Of a stretch of 64,000 nucleotides of DNA, positions 35,491 to 44,627 are shown one piece after another. This DNA comes from Evansella sp. AB-P1 (GTDB lineage: Bacteria; Bacillota; Bacilli; Bacillales; Salisediminibacteriaceae), in contig NZ_JARUKY010000008.1 in the NCBI RefSeq assembly GCF_029688925.1, positions 62,001 to 126,000 on the forward strand, given 5' to 3'. Under the pieces are notes generated by a model. It did not search any database, was not told the origin of the DNA, and was given only the letters and a program-made list of their open reading frames with translations. The translations under genes and the position numbers were made by a program. The number at the start of each line of letters is the position of its first letter. Within the stretch, counting starts at the first letter, position 1.

Positions 35491-37107
35491 TTATGCTGCT
35501 ACACCTTTTAATATCTCATCTAACTTTGCTTGTAAGGAGTCTTTTCCTACTCGAAGGAAAAACGCATGGAAATTTTCTTCTTCTTCTCTCTCTTCTTTAA
35601 AATATGTTAATAGTTGTAGTAGAACATTGTCTAAATCCTCTGCATGAATTTTTCCTTTTAATTTTTCATTGAACATTGCATCATGCGTCAGTGTTCCTCC
35701 AACATAAATCTCAAATGCTTCAACCATTTTCTTATCTTTTGTCTTCATCTTTATTCCTTGTAGCCCAATATCAGCAATCTGTCTTTGCCCACATGAATTA
35801 GGGCAACCTACCATATGAATACGAATCGGTAAATCTAATGAAAGCTTTTCATCTAAATATTCCGCAATCATTCTCATTCTTTCCTTCGTTTCAACTAGTG
35901 CTAAGTTACAATATTCAATACCTGTACAGGAAACGGAATAGCCTATAAATTTATTCGGTTCCACTGTTATCCGTTCAAAGATTTTTTCCTTTAGTACATC
36001 ATTCACCTTATCATCATCAACACCAGGGATAACAACGTTTTGGGAATTACAAGTACGAATTTCTCCACTTCCGTACTCTTTTGAAATACGGCAAAGCTCG
36101 ATTAATTCGTCAGAGCTTAAACGACCAACTGGTACGTTAAATCCAATATAGTTTTTCCCTTCTTGCTTTTGTTTATGAACACCGTAAAAATAACCAGCAT
36201 TCCATTCTTCAAAGCGGTTTGTTCCTTTAGATGGAAGGTCAACATACTTTAACAATTCTTCTTTGAACTTATCTACACCCCAATCAGCAACTAAAAATTT
36301 TAGACGGGAACGGTGTCTTTTTTCACGGTAGCCCATATCTCTGAAAATTTTAGTTACAGCAATTGTAACTTCCATTACTTCTTCAGGTTTCACAAAAACA
36401 TCAAGTTCTTGCGCTAAATATGGCTTAGAAGATAACCCACCTCCAACATACACGTGGAATCCAACAACTTCCTCACCATCAATTTCCTTCACTGCTGGTA
36501 CATAAGAGAGACAGTTTATTTCAGCATTTTGTGCATTGTTTACATTTGAAGAAATGGAAATTTTATATTTTCTTGGAAGGTTCGAGTATTCTTCATTTCT
36601 TTGGAAATACCAATAAATATCTTCTACTATTTCTCTCGTATCTAGTAATTCATTGCGATCAATACCCGCTAATGGATTACCTACGATTGTTCTCATAATA
36701 TCTCCACAAGCTCCTACTGAAGATAAACCAACGTTCTCTAGTCTTTTGTATATATCCGGAATTTGTTCAATTTCAAGCCAGTGGAACTGAATTGCTTGAC
36801 GAGTAGTAATATCAACTACGTCACGACCGTAATCCTTAGCAATATTAGCAAGGACAAGGGCTTGTTCATTGGATAAAATACCAGAAGGAACATTAACTCT
36901 CATCATAAAGTAGCCTGCTTCCTTCGGCTTTTGTAAATAAAGTCCTGCCCATTTAAATAAGTTCCATTGATCCTGTGGGATGGAATCAAAACCTTGTTCT
37001 GCATATTTCGGTATATCATTTAATATTTCTAAACCATCTTTTTCTAATTTAAGCTTTTCTTCTTTACTTAATTTTTCATTGTTTTCCCAGACCTTTGTAT
37101 AAGACAC
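35491..37107 (-). CDS. Ferredoxin-type assimilatory sulfite reductase
   Basis: A 538-aa siroheme and 4Fe-4S hemoprotein. Duplicated ferrodoxin-like repeats contain TTRQAIQFHW and TCNSQNVVIPG, and the cluster and siroheme cysteines are in CTGIEYC (about residues 394-400) and CPNSCGQ (about 435-439). It reduces sulfite to sulfide with six electrons. No flavoprotein (cysJ) gene is present, so electrons probably come from ferredoxin. Nitrite reductases share this family, but the position between cysC and cobA in an S-box operon supports sulfite as substrate. Confidence 0.88.
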   Translation of the reverse strand: MSYTKVWENNEKLSKEEKLKLEKDGLEILNDIPKYAEQGFDSIPQDQWNLFKWAGLYLQKPKEAGYFMMRVNVPSGILSNEQALVLANIAKDYGRDVVDITTRQAIQFHWLEIEQIPDIYKRLENVGLSSVGACGDIMRTIVGNPLAGIDRNELLDTREIVEDIYWYFQRNEEYSNLPRKYKISISSNVNNAQNAEINCLSYVPAVKEIDGEEVVGFHVYVGGGLSSKPYLAQELDVFVKPEEVMEVTIAVTKIFRDMGYREKRHRSRLKFLVADWGVDKFKEELLKYVDLPSKGTNRFEEWNAGYFYGVHKQKQEGKNYIGFNVPVGRLSSDELIELCRISKEYGSGEIRTCNSQNVVIPGVDDDKVNDVLKEKIFERITVEPNKFIGYSVSCTGIEYCNLALVETKERMRMIAEYLDEKLSLDLPIRIHMVGCPNSCGQRQIADIGLQGIKMKTKDKKMVEAFEIYVGGTLTHDAMFNEKLKGKIHAEDLDNVLLQLLTYFKEEREEEENFHAFFLRVGKDSLQAKLDEILKGVAA

Positions 37108-37177
37108 GTTCTTTCCTCCTCATTCTTTCTTTACATTATAGAGATTCTTTCTTACCATTCTCTAGTTTATCAAGAAA

Positions 37178-37786
37178 TTAATAGATAATCGAATGTTCTT
37201 TTAGTTTAATAATTACTTGGTCCACACATTCCTCTATTGAAAAGCGGTCTGTTTCAACAATTATTTCTGGGTTCTCTGGCTCTTCATAAGGGGCACTTAT
37301 TCCCGTAAACTCTTTAATGTCACCATTTCTTGCTTTCTTATAAAGTCCTTTAGGGTCTCTTTTTTCACATTCACTGATAGAACATTTTACATAAACCTCA
37401 AAAAATTCATTCTCATCAAGGAGGTCTCTTACAACTTTACGATCATCTTTATAAGGCGAAATAAACGCTGTTAAGACAATTGATCCCCCATCTACAAATA
37501 GCTTTGAGACTTCTCCGATTCTCCTAATGTTCTCCTTGCGATCATCGGGACTAAAGCCTAAATCATTGTTTAAGCCGTGACGAATATTATCTCCGTCTAA
37601 AACATAGCTCCGTGTTCCTAATTCATGTAATCGATTTTCCACTGCATTTGCTAAAGTAGACTTCCCTGAACCTGAAAGACCTGTAAACCAAATGGTACAG
37701 CTTTTATGATTGTTCAATTTTTGACGATCTTCTTTTGTAATGGCTGTATCGTGCCAATAGATGTTTGTTGCTGCTTGTTGTGTCAT
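37178..37786 (-). CDS. cysC: Adenylylsulfate kinase
   Basis: A 202-aa P-loop kinase that phosphorylates APS to PAPS. The P-loop GLSGSGKST is at residues 36-44, [10 protein letters not shown] binds APS, and [17 protein letters not shown] contributes the lid. The ATG overlaps the stop of sat (ATGA), so the two steps of sulfate activation are translationally coupled. It ends 70 bases before the sulfite reductase start. Its presence beside a cluster-type CysH leaves open whether PAPS is a reduction intermediate or used elsewhere. Confidence 0.93.
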   Translation of the reverse strand: MTQQAATNIYWHDTAITKEDRQKLNNHKSCTIWFTGLSGSGKSTLANAVENRLHELGTRSYVLDGDNIRHGLNNDLGFSPDDRKENIRRIGEVSKLFVDGGSIVLTAFISPYKDDRKVVRDLLDENEFFEVYVKCSISECEKRDPKGLYKKARNGDIKEFTGISAPYEEPENPEIIVETDRFSIEECVDQVIIKLKEHSIIY

Positions 37787-38922
37787 ACTGTCACCTTCAT
37801 TCCGCGAATAAGGACTTGAACGACTTCATTTCGACTAAATTCTGGTGGAGGTGTTTCCCCATTACGAAGCATCTCTCTTACCTTCGTCCCTGATAAAATG
37901 ACACGATCTTCTTTGCCATGCGGACATGTTTTTGTCGATGCCATCCCTTCACACTTTTTGCAATAAAAGCTATGTTCAAAGAATAACGGTGTAATCCCTA
38001 ACTCTTCATCTGTGAAATGACGGAAAATCAATTGAGCATCATATGTTCCATAATAATCACCAACACCTGCATGATCTCGGCCTACTATAAAATGTGTGCA
38101 TCCATAGTTTTTACGTACCATTGCGTGAAAAATCGCTTCTCTCGGCCCAGCATATCTCATTGCTGCCGGAAAAACTGCTAAGAAAACACGATCCTCTGGA
38201 TAATAGTTTTCTAGTAAAACTTGATAGCTTTCCATTCGCACATCAGCAGGAATATCATCTGATTTCGTTTCCCCTACTAATGGATTTAAAAATAGACCAT
38301 CTACAATTTCTAAAGCAGCCTTTTGAATGTATTCATGAGCACGGTGAACTGGATTTCTAGTCTGGAAGCCCACTACCGTTTTCCAGCCCCGATTTTCAAA
38401 GGCTTTTCGCGTTTCAATAGGAGACAAATAAAAGGATTCAAATTGACTTTTTTCAGGTACTTTCACTAATGTAATCGGTCCTCCCAAGTAGACTGATCCT
38501 CTATCAAATAGTTTTTTCACACCTGGATGAGCTAACTCCGTTGTTTTATAGACATTTTCTGCTTCCACTTCTTTATTTGGTTCATAAATTTCTTGTAATT
38601 CCAACACACCGTAAACCTCATCCTCAAAGGTTAATTTAACTTTCTCCCCTACCTTTAAATCTGAGGACTGAATTGGCGATACTGGTAATGTTATTGGTAT
38701 ACTCCATACATTACCGTCCTTCAGCTTCATTTGATGGATGACACTCTCATAATCCTCTTTCCCAAAAAATCCATTGATAGGACTATAAGCTCCGTTTGCG
38801 ATTAATTCTAAATCTGATAAAGCCATTTTATCTATCTCGATTGCTTTATTTAGGTTTGTTACGTCATAATTTAAATCAATTCTATTTACTAGTTTTCCTC
38901 CATGAGGTTGACTTAGTGTCAT
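37783..38922 (-). CDS. sat: Sulfate adenylyltransferase (ATP sulfurylase)
   Basis: A 379-aa enzyme that makes APS from sulfate and [15 protein letters not shown] is the ATP-binding HxxH-type motif, [12 protein letters not shown] the second. CKKC-x4-STKTC (about residues 319-329) is the short zinc-binding segment seen in bacterial and archaeal enzymes. I start at the ATG at 38922, behind AAAGGAG; the frame is open to 38943 but those codons precede the ribosome site. It lies 30 bases after cysH and overlaps cysC by 4 bp. Confidence 0.93.
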   Translation of the reverse strand: MTLSQPHGGKLVNRIDLNYDVTNLNKAIEIDKMALSDLELIANGAYSPINGFFGKEDYESVIHQMKLKDGNVWSIPITLPVSPIQSSDLKVGEKVKLTFEDEVYGVLELQEIYEPNKEVEAENVYKTTELAHPGVKKLFDRGSVYLGGPITLVKVPEKSQFESFYLSPIETRKAFENRGWKTVVGFQTRNPVHRAHEYIQKAALEIVDGLFLNPLVGETKSDDIPADVRMESYQVLLENYYPEDRVFLAVFPAAMRYAGPREAIFHAMVRKNYGCTHFIVGRDHAGVGDYYGTYDAQLIFRHFTDEELGITPLFFEHSFYCKKCEGMASTKTCPHGKEDRVILSGTKVREMLRNGETPPPEFSRNEVVQVLIRGMKVTV

Positions 38923-38952
38923 GTCATCCACTCCTTTTATCATTTTAAATTT

Positions 38953-39678
38953 TTATTTTGAATGTAATCCGCACTCTGTTTTATCTAGTCCAGACCATCT
39001 ACCAGCCCGTAAGTCTTCCCCTTCTTTTACAGCGAATGTACACTTACTACATCCGATACTAGGATAACCTTTGTCATGAAGCTCGTTATACGGTAAGTCA
39101 AAGAGCTTTATATATTGCCATATTTCATCCCATGTCCAATGGATGAGAGGACAAATTTTAATTGATTGAAATTTATCATCTTTATTTACAAATTGAGTAT
39201 TAGCTCTTGTTGGAGATTGTTCTCTTCTTAATCCTGTTAGCCAAGCTTTACTTCCTGATAAAGCTTTTTCTAACGGCTTATTTTTTCTAAGCTTACAGCA
39301 TAAATCAGGGTTTGACTCCCAAAGTTTTTCTCCATACGTTTCAGCTTGTTCCTCTAGTGATAACTCAGATTCAGCTATATCAATTTGTAGCTCGGGATAC
39401 TTCTCTTTTACCTTTTGGATTAATTCGTACGTTTCTTTAAAGTGAAGATGAGTATCTAAAAATACAACTCTAGCATCCTTCTTAACTTTACTAATTAAGT
39501 CAAGCAATACTATCGCTTCCGCACCAAAGCTACAAGCATACGTTAAGTCATTGTCGTATTGCTCATATGCCCACCTCAAAACTCCAATTGTGTCCTTCTT
39601 AGCAAGAACCTCATTAATCTTTTTATAGTCCTCTTCCATACTTACTTTATAAGAAAGAGTGTGAATATTCTTCTTCAT
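38953..39678 (-). CDS. cysH: APS/PAPS reductase with 4Fe-4S cluster motif
   Basis: A 241-aa reductase of the CysH family that reduces activated sulfate to sulfite. It has CC at residues 127-128 and CxxC at 210-213, the pattern that binds a 4Fe-4S cluster in APS reductases (B. subtilis type, able to use APS or PAPS), and the catalytic Cys236 in ECGLH at the C terminus. The P-loop-like SFGAEA lies near residue 50. Start at 39678, 2 bases after the cysP stop. Second gene of the operon. Confidence 0.93.
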   Translation of the reverse strand: MKKNIHTLSYKVSMEEDYKKINEVLAKKDTIGVLRWAYEQYDNDLTYACSFGAEAIVLLDLISKVKKDARVVFLDTHLHFKETYELIQKVKEKYPELQIDIAESELSLEEQAETYGEKLWESNPDLCCKLRKNKPLEKALSGSKAWLTGLRREQSPTRANTQFVNKDDKFQSIKICPLIHWTWDEIWQYIKLFDLPYNELHDKGYPSIGCSKCTFAVKEGEDLRAGRWSGLDKTECGLHSK

Positions 39679-39680
39679 AC

Positions 39681-40763
39681 TTATATGCCTCCTCCCTCGT
39701 CATGCACTGACCTTTTTTCTTCTTTTATAGATTGATAAAGACTAATGGAACCAAAAGTCGTTACGAAGATACTAATAACAATTACGATAATATAAGGATT
39801 TGGATTTAAAATCATATGTATTAAGCTGTAAGATACAACAAGTGACATAACAGGTGAGACTATCCATACTTTAATAATCTTCTTAATCACCGTTTTCTGC
39901 CAAAGTTCAAATCCATTTTCTGCAGTACCTATACCAACAATGGCTGATGTGGTCGCTTGTGTTAACGGAACTGGTATACCGAAAATAGAAGCAATCACTA
40001 CTAAACTAGCACCTGTTCCTGATACCGCTGTTCCTTGAAGCAAAGAGAGTGACGTAATTTTTTTCCCATTCGTCTCTAGTACTCTACCTCCAAGAAAAAT
40101 TGCACCTAACGCAAGAAATATAGCTCCAAGCCAAATGCCTGCTGTTTCCCCTATAAGACTTGCTCCTATTAACGGGCCTATGGCATTAGCAACATTGTTC
40201 ATCCCTGCAGAAAAGGCTTCAAAGAAACCAGTGGCAATCATTAAAATACCGAGATACGTTTTCCATTTTCCCTTCCCCTTTAAATGAGGCCAGCGTCTTT
40301 CCATAACGGAAATAACTTTCCCTGCTACAAATGCAATACCAAATGCTACTAAAGGAATGATAAGCCAAAAAGAAACAATTATTAATACGTTGTTTACATA
40401 TAGTGCTTGAAATGCTATTCCGACACCAACGATGGATCCAATGGTCACTTCACTAGTGGATAAGGGAATACCAATAACATTTGCTATAAATAAGGTTAAT
40501 GTGGCAGCTATTAAAATAACTAAAACAATTTCTACAGTTAAAATGCTAGTAGGAATTATCCCTTCTCCTACTGTCTTAATTACTTGCCCACTTCCAATCA
40601 CTGCACCGAGCATTGCACCCAATCCTACTAGACAGAGTACCAACCTTTTATTCTTTATAGCTCCACTCCCATAAACTGGCCCCATCGTTGCCGCTGCACC
40701 ACTAGCTCCAATATTCATTGCAAAAAACAAAGCGATTATTATAGCAATAGCTGTTAGTACCAT
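39681..40763 (-). CDS. cysP: Sulfate permease of the PiT family
   Basis: A 360-aa membrane protein with about ten transmembrane helices and two inverted PiT-family repeats ([17 protein letters not shown] near residue 13 and [15 protein letters not shown] near 185). B. subtilis CysP (YlnA) is a sulfate importer of this phosphate-transporter fold, and the operon position supports sulfate rather than phosphate. First gene after the S-box leader. The ribosome site is weak and about 12 bases from the ATG, which may limit uptake protein synthesis. Confidence 0.88.
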   Translation of the reverse strand: MVLTAIAIIIALFFAMNIGASGAAATMGPVYGSGAIKNKRLVLCLVGLGAMLGAVIGSGQVIKTVGEGIIPTSILTVEIVLVILIAATLTLFIANVIGIPLSTSEVTIGSIVGVGIAFQALYVNNVLIIVSFWLIIPLVAFGIAFVAGKVISVMERRWPHLKGKGKWKTYLGILMIATGFFEAFSAGMNNVANAIGPLIGASLIGETAGIWLGAIFLALGAIFLGGRVLETNGKKITSLSLLQGTAVSGTGASLVVIASIFGIPVPLTQATTSAIVGIGTAENGFELWQKTVIKKIIKVWIVSPVMSLVVSYSLIHMILNPNPYIIVIVISIFVTTFGSISLYQSIKEEKRSVHDEGGGI

Positions 40764-40942
40764 GTCTCAATCACACACCTTCTCCATAGGGTTACACACC
40801 ATCGTCACCATTAACCTTCAATGTCTATAAAACATGTAATTCTTACCCATTTACTATGTTTTAAAGATATAAAAAAACAACCGATCCTATTTTATTTTTT
40901 TTTAGAGGATGACTAGTGGGTAACAAAAGATGTATGTCATAC

Positions 40943-41047
40943 CCCTTACCTTTCAGAATAACTATTCTACTGGAATAAGAACCTACGAATAAATACAAGG
41001 TTGACGAGAAGTCATTAGGCCAAATCCCTCAATATCTTAGATAAGAG
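40943..41047 (-). promoter_or_regulatory. SAM-I (S-box) riboswitch before the cys operon
   Basis: On the minus strand it begins CTCTTATCTAAGATATTGAGGG, with TTTGGCC and GTCAACC blocks, an internal stem around TTCCAGTAGAATA...TTCTGAAAGG, and GGTAAGGGGT closing P1 on CTTATC. Several positions differ from consensus (GTCAACC for GGCAACC), so its affinity may differ from the met copy. The 40764-40942 leader between it and cysP holds an imperfect stem (ATCCT with AGGAT plus outer pairs) followed by seven T, a plausible terminator at about 40870-40920. Confidence 0.88.
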
Positions 41048-41076
41048 TAAGAATATTATTTTTTTTGTTGTTTTAA

Positions 41077-41105
41077 ATTCTAAAGGATTAAAAAAAAATA
41101 GTCAA
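41077..41105 (-). promoter_or_regulatory. Sigma-A promoter of the cys operon
   Basis: On the minus strand TTGACT (41105-41100), 17 bases and TAGAAT (41082-41077). It lies about 30 bases before the riboswitch. The 41106-41297 stretch upstream holds no recognisable gene. Confidence 0.8.
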
Positions 41106-41297
41106 CAAAAATTTTAATTTTTATTTAAAGCTAACTGAATATATAAATCCTTCAGGAGTAAAAAGGTGCGACTCCTGTCACCAGTATTCATTTCACGAAT
41201 TCACTACGAGATGTCTCGACCGATGAAGCTTCAGAACACACTATGCAGAGCTAGTGAAAGAGGTGTTCTAGAAAACTTTGAGATTTATCAGATGATT

Positions 41298-41861
41298 TCA
41301 TAAAACAAAATTCACAATATAATAGACCATAAAAATAAAAACGAATATCGTATCAAAGATAGACCTTATTAATGGGATCTTACTTTTCCGTATCTTCTCT
41401 ACTTTAAAATGATAAATAGCGTCATAACTATCCACAATAATAAAAATAGACAAAAGTATTATAATAAATGGAGTTCCTACTAATGGATAAGTAATAAAGT
41501 ATATTAACCAACTTCTAATAAACTGAAAGGCTAACCTCAAAAATATTACACGGAAGCCCCCAATATTGATTTCAATTTCATCGTTTGATATATTTTTAAG
41601 CTTTTCTTGGATATACGAATAATCTATCAAATAAGTGACATTTATATACAAAAGTAACAGACAATAAAGAACGATAAGGATATCTTGATTAAAAATATCA
41701 GCTATATTTTCCCCCTCCTTATTCAATCGTTTGTATTTTGTAATTGAAAAGCGAACCATTTCACAATACTTTTTAAGCCACTTAAATATGGAGAATTTCA
41801 CAAACTTTACAGCTGAATATTTGTGATGAGGACAGGCTTGATATGGAGCCTCTACGGACAT
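41298..41861 (-). CDS. Unknown membrane protein
   Basis: A protein of up to 187 aa with about four transmembrane helices (about residues 60-82, 100-122, 125-148 and 165-185). No family recognised. The start is uncertain: an ATG at 41861 has only a crowded GAGG, and an internal ATG at about 41760 (MVRFSITKYKRL) would give about 153 aa and keep all helices. It stands alone between the cys promoter region and the Fic gene. The first 34 residues contain Cys and His (ACPHHKY) but no clear motif. Confidence 0.5.
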   Translation of the reverse strand: MSVEAPYQACPHHKYSAVKFVKFSIFKWLKKYCEMVRFSITKYKRLNKEGENIADIFNQDILIVLYCLLLLYINVTYLIDYSYIQEKLKNISNDEIEINIGGFRVIFLRLAFQFIRSWLIYFITYPLVGTPFIIILLSIFIIVDSYDAIYHFKVEKIRKSKIPLIRSIFDTIFVFIFMVYYIVNFVL

Positions 41862-41949
41862 GACCTCTTTGCGAAAGCATGCAGTAAGTAGGTGTTTCGC
41901 ATTCCTGCAAGGGTATCATGCCCACCTTTCCATATAAAGGTATACTTTG

Positions 41950-42699
41950 TTAAGTGTTTTTATTTATTGTACTTAAATAGAGGTTTAATGAATCTTCTAC
42001 TTCGATTGTGACTAACTTAATAAAGTCATCATATTCTTTTTGTGTATGCGCTTTGTCTAATGCTTCGTAATAAGCTAGGCGATTATCCACTTTAATTACA
42101 ATTGGTGGAAAACCCTCTTTCATGAGTTCTAAATTTAATAACAAACGTGAGATCCGCCCATTTCCATCAATAAATGGATGAATTCCAACAAAAATAGCAT
42201 GTAACATAGCTCCACGAGCAACGGGATGCAATTTTATCGTTTCTGATTGTTCATACCATGCCATCAACTGCTCCATCTCATCTTTTATGAGGAAGGAAGC
42301 TGGAGGTATATGTTTAGCACCAGAAATAAAAACTTGCTGGTCCCGATATACACCTGCATATTCATCATCTATTCCTTTTAGTACAAGTCGATGTAGCTTC
42401 TTAATTTGCCACTCCGACAACGGTTCACCCTTTTGTACAATCTCCTCTACATAATTGATGGCATCCCGATGATTAAGAACCTCCAAGTGTTCACGCATCG
42501 TTTTACCGCCAACAGTAATTCCTTCTAGAACAACTTTCGTTTCGTTAATTGTTAACGTGTTTCCTTCAATTGCATTTGTATTATATGTCCACTCGAGTAA
42601 TAACTTCTCACGTAAGCTTTTTACTGTGTATTTAGGTAACGGTCGATTGGCATCTAGATGTTGCTTCTTTTGATTAATTTGTTCAAACATTTGCTTCAC
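41950..42699 (-). CDS. Fic-domain AMP-transferase family protein
   Basis: A 249-aa Fic protein. HPFIDGNGRISR (about residues 175-186) is the full catalytic motif, with His as base and the DGNGR anion hole that binds ATP phosphate. An inhibitory helix motif TNAIEGNTLT lies in the N-terminal region (about residues 37-46), which matches the (S/T)xxxE(G/N) glutamate switch of class II Fic proteins, so activity is self-restrained. Fic enzymes usually attach AMP to protein hydroxyl groups; the target here is unknown. The gene stands alone next to a gap with element relics. Confidence 0.85.
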   Translation of the reverse strand: MKQMFEQINQKKQHLDANRPLPKYTVKSLREKLLLEWTYNTNAIEGNTLTINETKVVLEGITVGGKTMREHLEVLNHRDAINYVEEIVQKGEPLSEWQIKKLHRLVLKGIDDEYAGVYRDQQVFISGAKHIPPASFLIKDEMEQLMAWYEQSETIKLHPVARGAMLHAIFVGIHPFIDGNGRISRLLLNLELMKEGFPPIVIKVDNRLAYYEALDKAHTQKEYDDFIKLVTIEVEDSLNLYLSTINKNT

Positions 42700-42901
42700 C
42701 TCTCACACTGAAACATATAAATAAATTGAGAATATCATCGTGCTCTGAATATATCTTCTAAACCAATTTTAATCAAATTTTTGATTAAATAGAATATCTT
42801 CTACCTCAAAAAAATGTTCATATATAATGAATCGCTACTTTTTCTTAAGAGTAGAATCATTCTCGTTTTTTGTTATATTAGATGTACGACTATAGAATTT
42901 A

Positions 42902-43006
42902 CTACGACCTTGTGCTATATAGATCTCCTTTTTTAATTGTATATTTTATTTTTTTTAATCTATCAATCTCTTTTAAAGCTTGGTTGAGCTGTTCTTGAAT
43001 ATCCAT
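42902..43006 (-). other. Short coiled-coil open frame, probable gene relic
   Basis: A 34-codon frame beginning MDIQEQLNQALKEIDRLKK and turning into non-protein-like sequence after about 20 codons. The start looks like the coiled-coil N terminus of a larger protein whose remainder is gone. No ribosome site. The rest of 42700-43360 is AT-rich with nothing I recognise; a 69-codon frame on the plus strand (43118-43327) has no ribosome site. Confidence 0.3.
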
Positions 43007-43362
43007 AAGGCTACTCCAACCATTAAAATCTTTAACTCTAGTGTAGCCAAGATTGTTCTTAATTTAACAATATTAAACTAAAGAAATAAACATTACGTAA
43101 TATAGTTTACATTATAATTGACGAAAGACTTTTGCATAGTTTATTCAAGTTATACGAGAATTGAATTAACAAGGCTATTTAATGTAGAACTCTTTACTAT
43201 TTATTTCATCATTTATTATTCCACGTATGTTAGTTTTAAACAACACCCGATATGTGTTGTTCTATTAGTCATGATACTGATATACAAAAGCACAAAAACT
43301 ATATTTACTTCATTCCTTAAAGGCTAAAGCAGTCTTAATTTGTTTCTAACAATAAAGATAAA

Positions 43363-43405
43363 AAGGCTTCTCAATAGTTTAACCAACTAATGAGAAGCCT
43401 CTTTT
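43363..43405. terminator. Terminator-like hairpin in the gap before the groEL relic
   Basis: AGGCTTCTCAATAGTT pairs with AACTAATGAGAAGCCT (one A-A mismatch), with A runs before and T runs after, so it could work in both directions. It lies downstream of the groEL relic on the minus strand, as a real groEL terminator would, though nothing shows they belong together. Confidence 0.7.
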
Positions 43406-43473
43406 ATATACTTAATGTTAGCATTTTGTTAGCAAATCACTCCAAAACCCTTATACATCAAGGGGGTGATCGG

Positions 43474-43557
43474 TCAACACATCATGCCGCCCATTCCGCC
43501 TCCAGCACCTTCTAGCTCAGGAAGATCAGCAACTACAGCTTCTGTAGTGAAGGAGGA
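43474..43557 (-). pseudogene. Relic of the groEL 3' end (about 24 codons)
   Basis: Read on the minus strand the segment encodes TTEAVVADLPELEGAG followed by GGMGGMMC and a stop. TTEAVVAD and the terminal GGMGGMM are the conserved end of the chaperonin GroEL. Upstream coding sequence is absent; the DNA before it is a fragment related to the dispersed repeat (CTGGAGTCGTC). Normal groEL ends directly after the last methionine codons, whereas here a TGT codon follows before TGA, so identity may end exactly at a junction. This could be an old attachment-site scar of an element that used groEL. Confidence 0.55.
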
Positions 43558-43628
43558 CGACTCCAGTGGAACAGTACGAACCGAAATCCCCGATTCCGTA
43601 ACGGAGCATGAGGGATGATTAGCACCCT

Positions 43629-44408
43629 TTATCTTACATCAAAAATAGATTCCACTATATAATCTGGACGCCTTTTCTTATGTACTGAATCAATCATGTC
43701 TGTCGAAGTATTCCCTGATAGAACTAGAGTTGTTTTCATACCTTGTAGCTTTCCCATAGCAATATCTGATTCTAGACTATCACCGATGATCATACATTTA
43801 TTTGCAGGTAACATTAATTGCTCTAGAGCTGCTTCCATCATAAAACAGGAAGGCTTCCCTATTACTAGCTCTGTTTTCCTTCCCGTTGTTGCTTCAATTG
43901 CACCGATCATCCCAGCCACATCTATGGCACTTCCGTTTTCGTTAGGATACATTTTATCGCTATTTGTAGCAATGATTCTTGCACCATGCTTTGCCGCTTT
44001 AAATGCTAAATTTAACTCAGAATAATGAATATCATCATGAAGAGTAATGACTAAAAAATCAGCCTCCTCTGGGATGTTGGCTAATTCAACATCGTACGTC
44101 TTCATTTCTTCTTTCAACCCGTCATTCCCAAGGATCCACACAGAACCAAAAGGGTAATGTTTTTTTATAAATAAAGCTGTTACGGTTGATGACAAGATAA
44201 TATCTTGCTCTACTGTCTTTATTCCATGTTGAAGAAGCTTATGTAAGCACATTTTTCTTGAGATATTTCCCCTATTACTTAAGTAAACTACTTTTTTATT
44301 CAATGAACGAAAATAAGTGATGGCTTCCTCTGCCTTTGGAATTAATTGCTCCCCTTTAAAAATTGTCCCATCTAAATCTATTAGCAGTCCTTCTATGTTT
44401 TTTAACAC
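43629..44408 (-). CDS. HAD-IIA sugar-phosphatase-like hydrolase (NagD family)
   Basis: A 259-aa HAD hydrolase. LIDLDGTIFKG near the N terminus holds the nucleophile Asp and the acid-base Asp; YLSNRG is motif II; the C2A cap lies between; IGKPS and IGDSLESDIAMG are motifs III and IV. NagD, AraL and related enzymes dephosphorylate nucleotides or sugar phosphates with loose specificity. It initiates at GTG (44408) behind AGGAGG. Single gene, transcribed away from the groEL relic region. A 219-bp gap separates it from the aldehyde dehydrogenase. Confidence 0.82.
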   Translation of the reverse strand: MLKNIEGLLIDLDGTIFKGEQLIPKAEEAITYFRSLNKKVVYLSNRGNISRKMCLHKLLQHGIKTVEQDIILSSTVTALFIKKHYPFGSVWILGNDGLKEEMKTYDVELANIPEEADFLVITLHDDIHYSELNLAFKAAKHGARIIATNSDKMYPNENGSAIDVAGMIGAIEATTGRKTELVIGKPSCFMMEAALEQLMLPANKCMIIGDSLESDIAMGKLQGMKTTLVLSGNTSTDMIDSVHKKRRPDYIVESIFDVR

Positions 44409-44520
44409 TTCGCAACCTCCTGAACTAAAATCTTATTGTTTCATTTCTATTTGTTTATATTATTAATGTACAGACTATAATATTGCTCCTTTAGTAATCA
44501 GTTTATTTTGAATAAAACAG

Positions 44521-44562
44521 ATGAAAAGCGATGTAGGATCTTAATAGAGACTACATCGCTTT
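44521..44562 (-). terminator. Terminator of the putative ectoine operon
   Basis: AAAGCGATGTAG (44525-44536) and CTACATCGCTTT (44551-44562) form a perfect 12-bp stem with a 14-base loop; on the minus strand TTTTC follows. It lies 66 bases after the aldehyde dehydrogenase stop. Confidence 0.75.
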
Positions 44563-44627
44563 ACCCACAGTTATCCTTGCACCACATTATTCTATCTAAC
44601 ATTTGGTTATATTCTTTAATAATAACA

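Noticed and set aside
35491-37107. Assignment as nitrite reductase
   Set aside because: Same family, but position in an S-box sulfate operon with cobA, sat, cysC and cysH favours sulfite.
43118-43327. 69-codon plus-strand frame with hydrophobic stretches
   Set aside because: Very AT-rich sequence, no ribosome site before the start, no family; likely chance.
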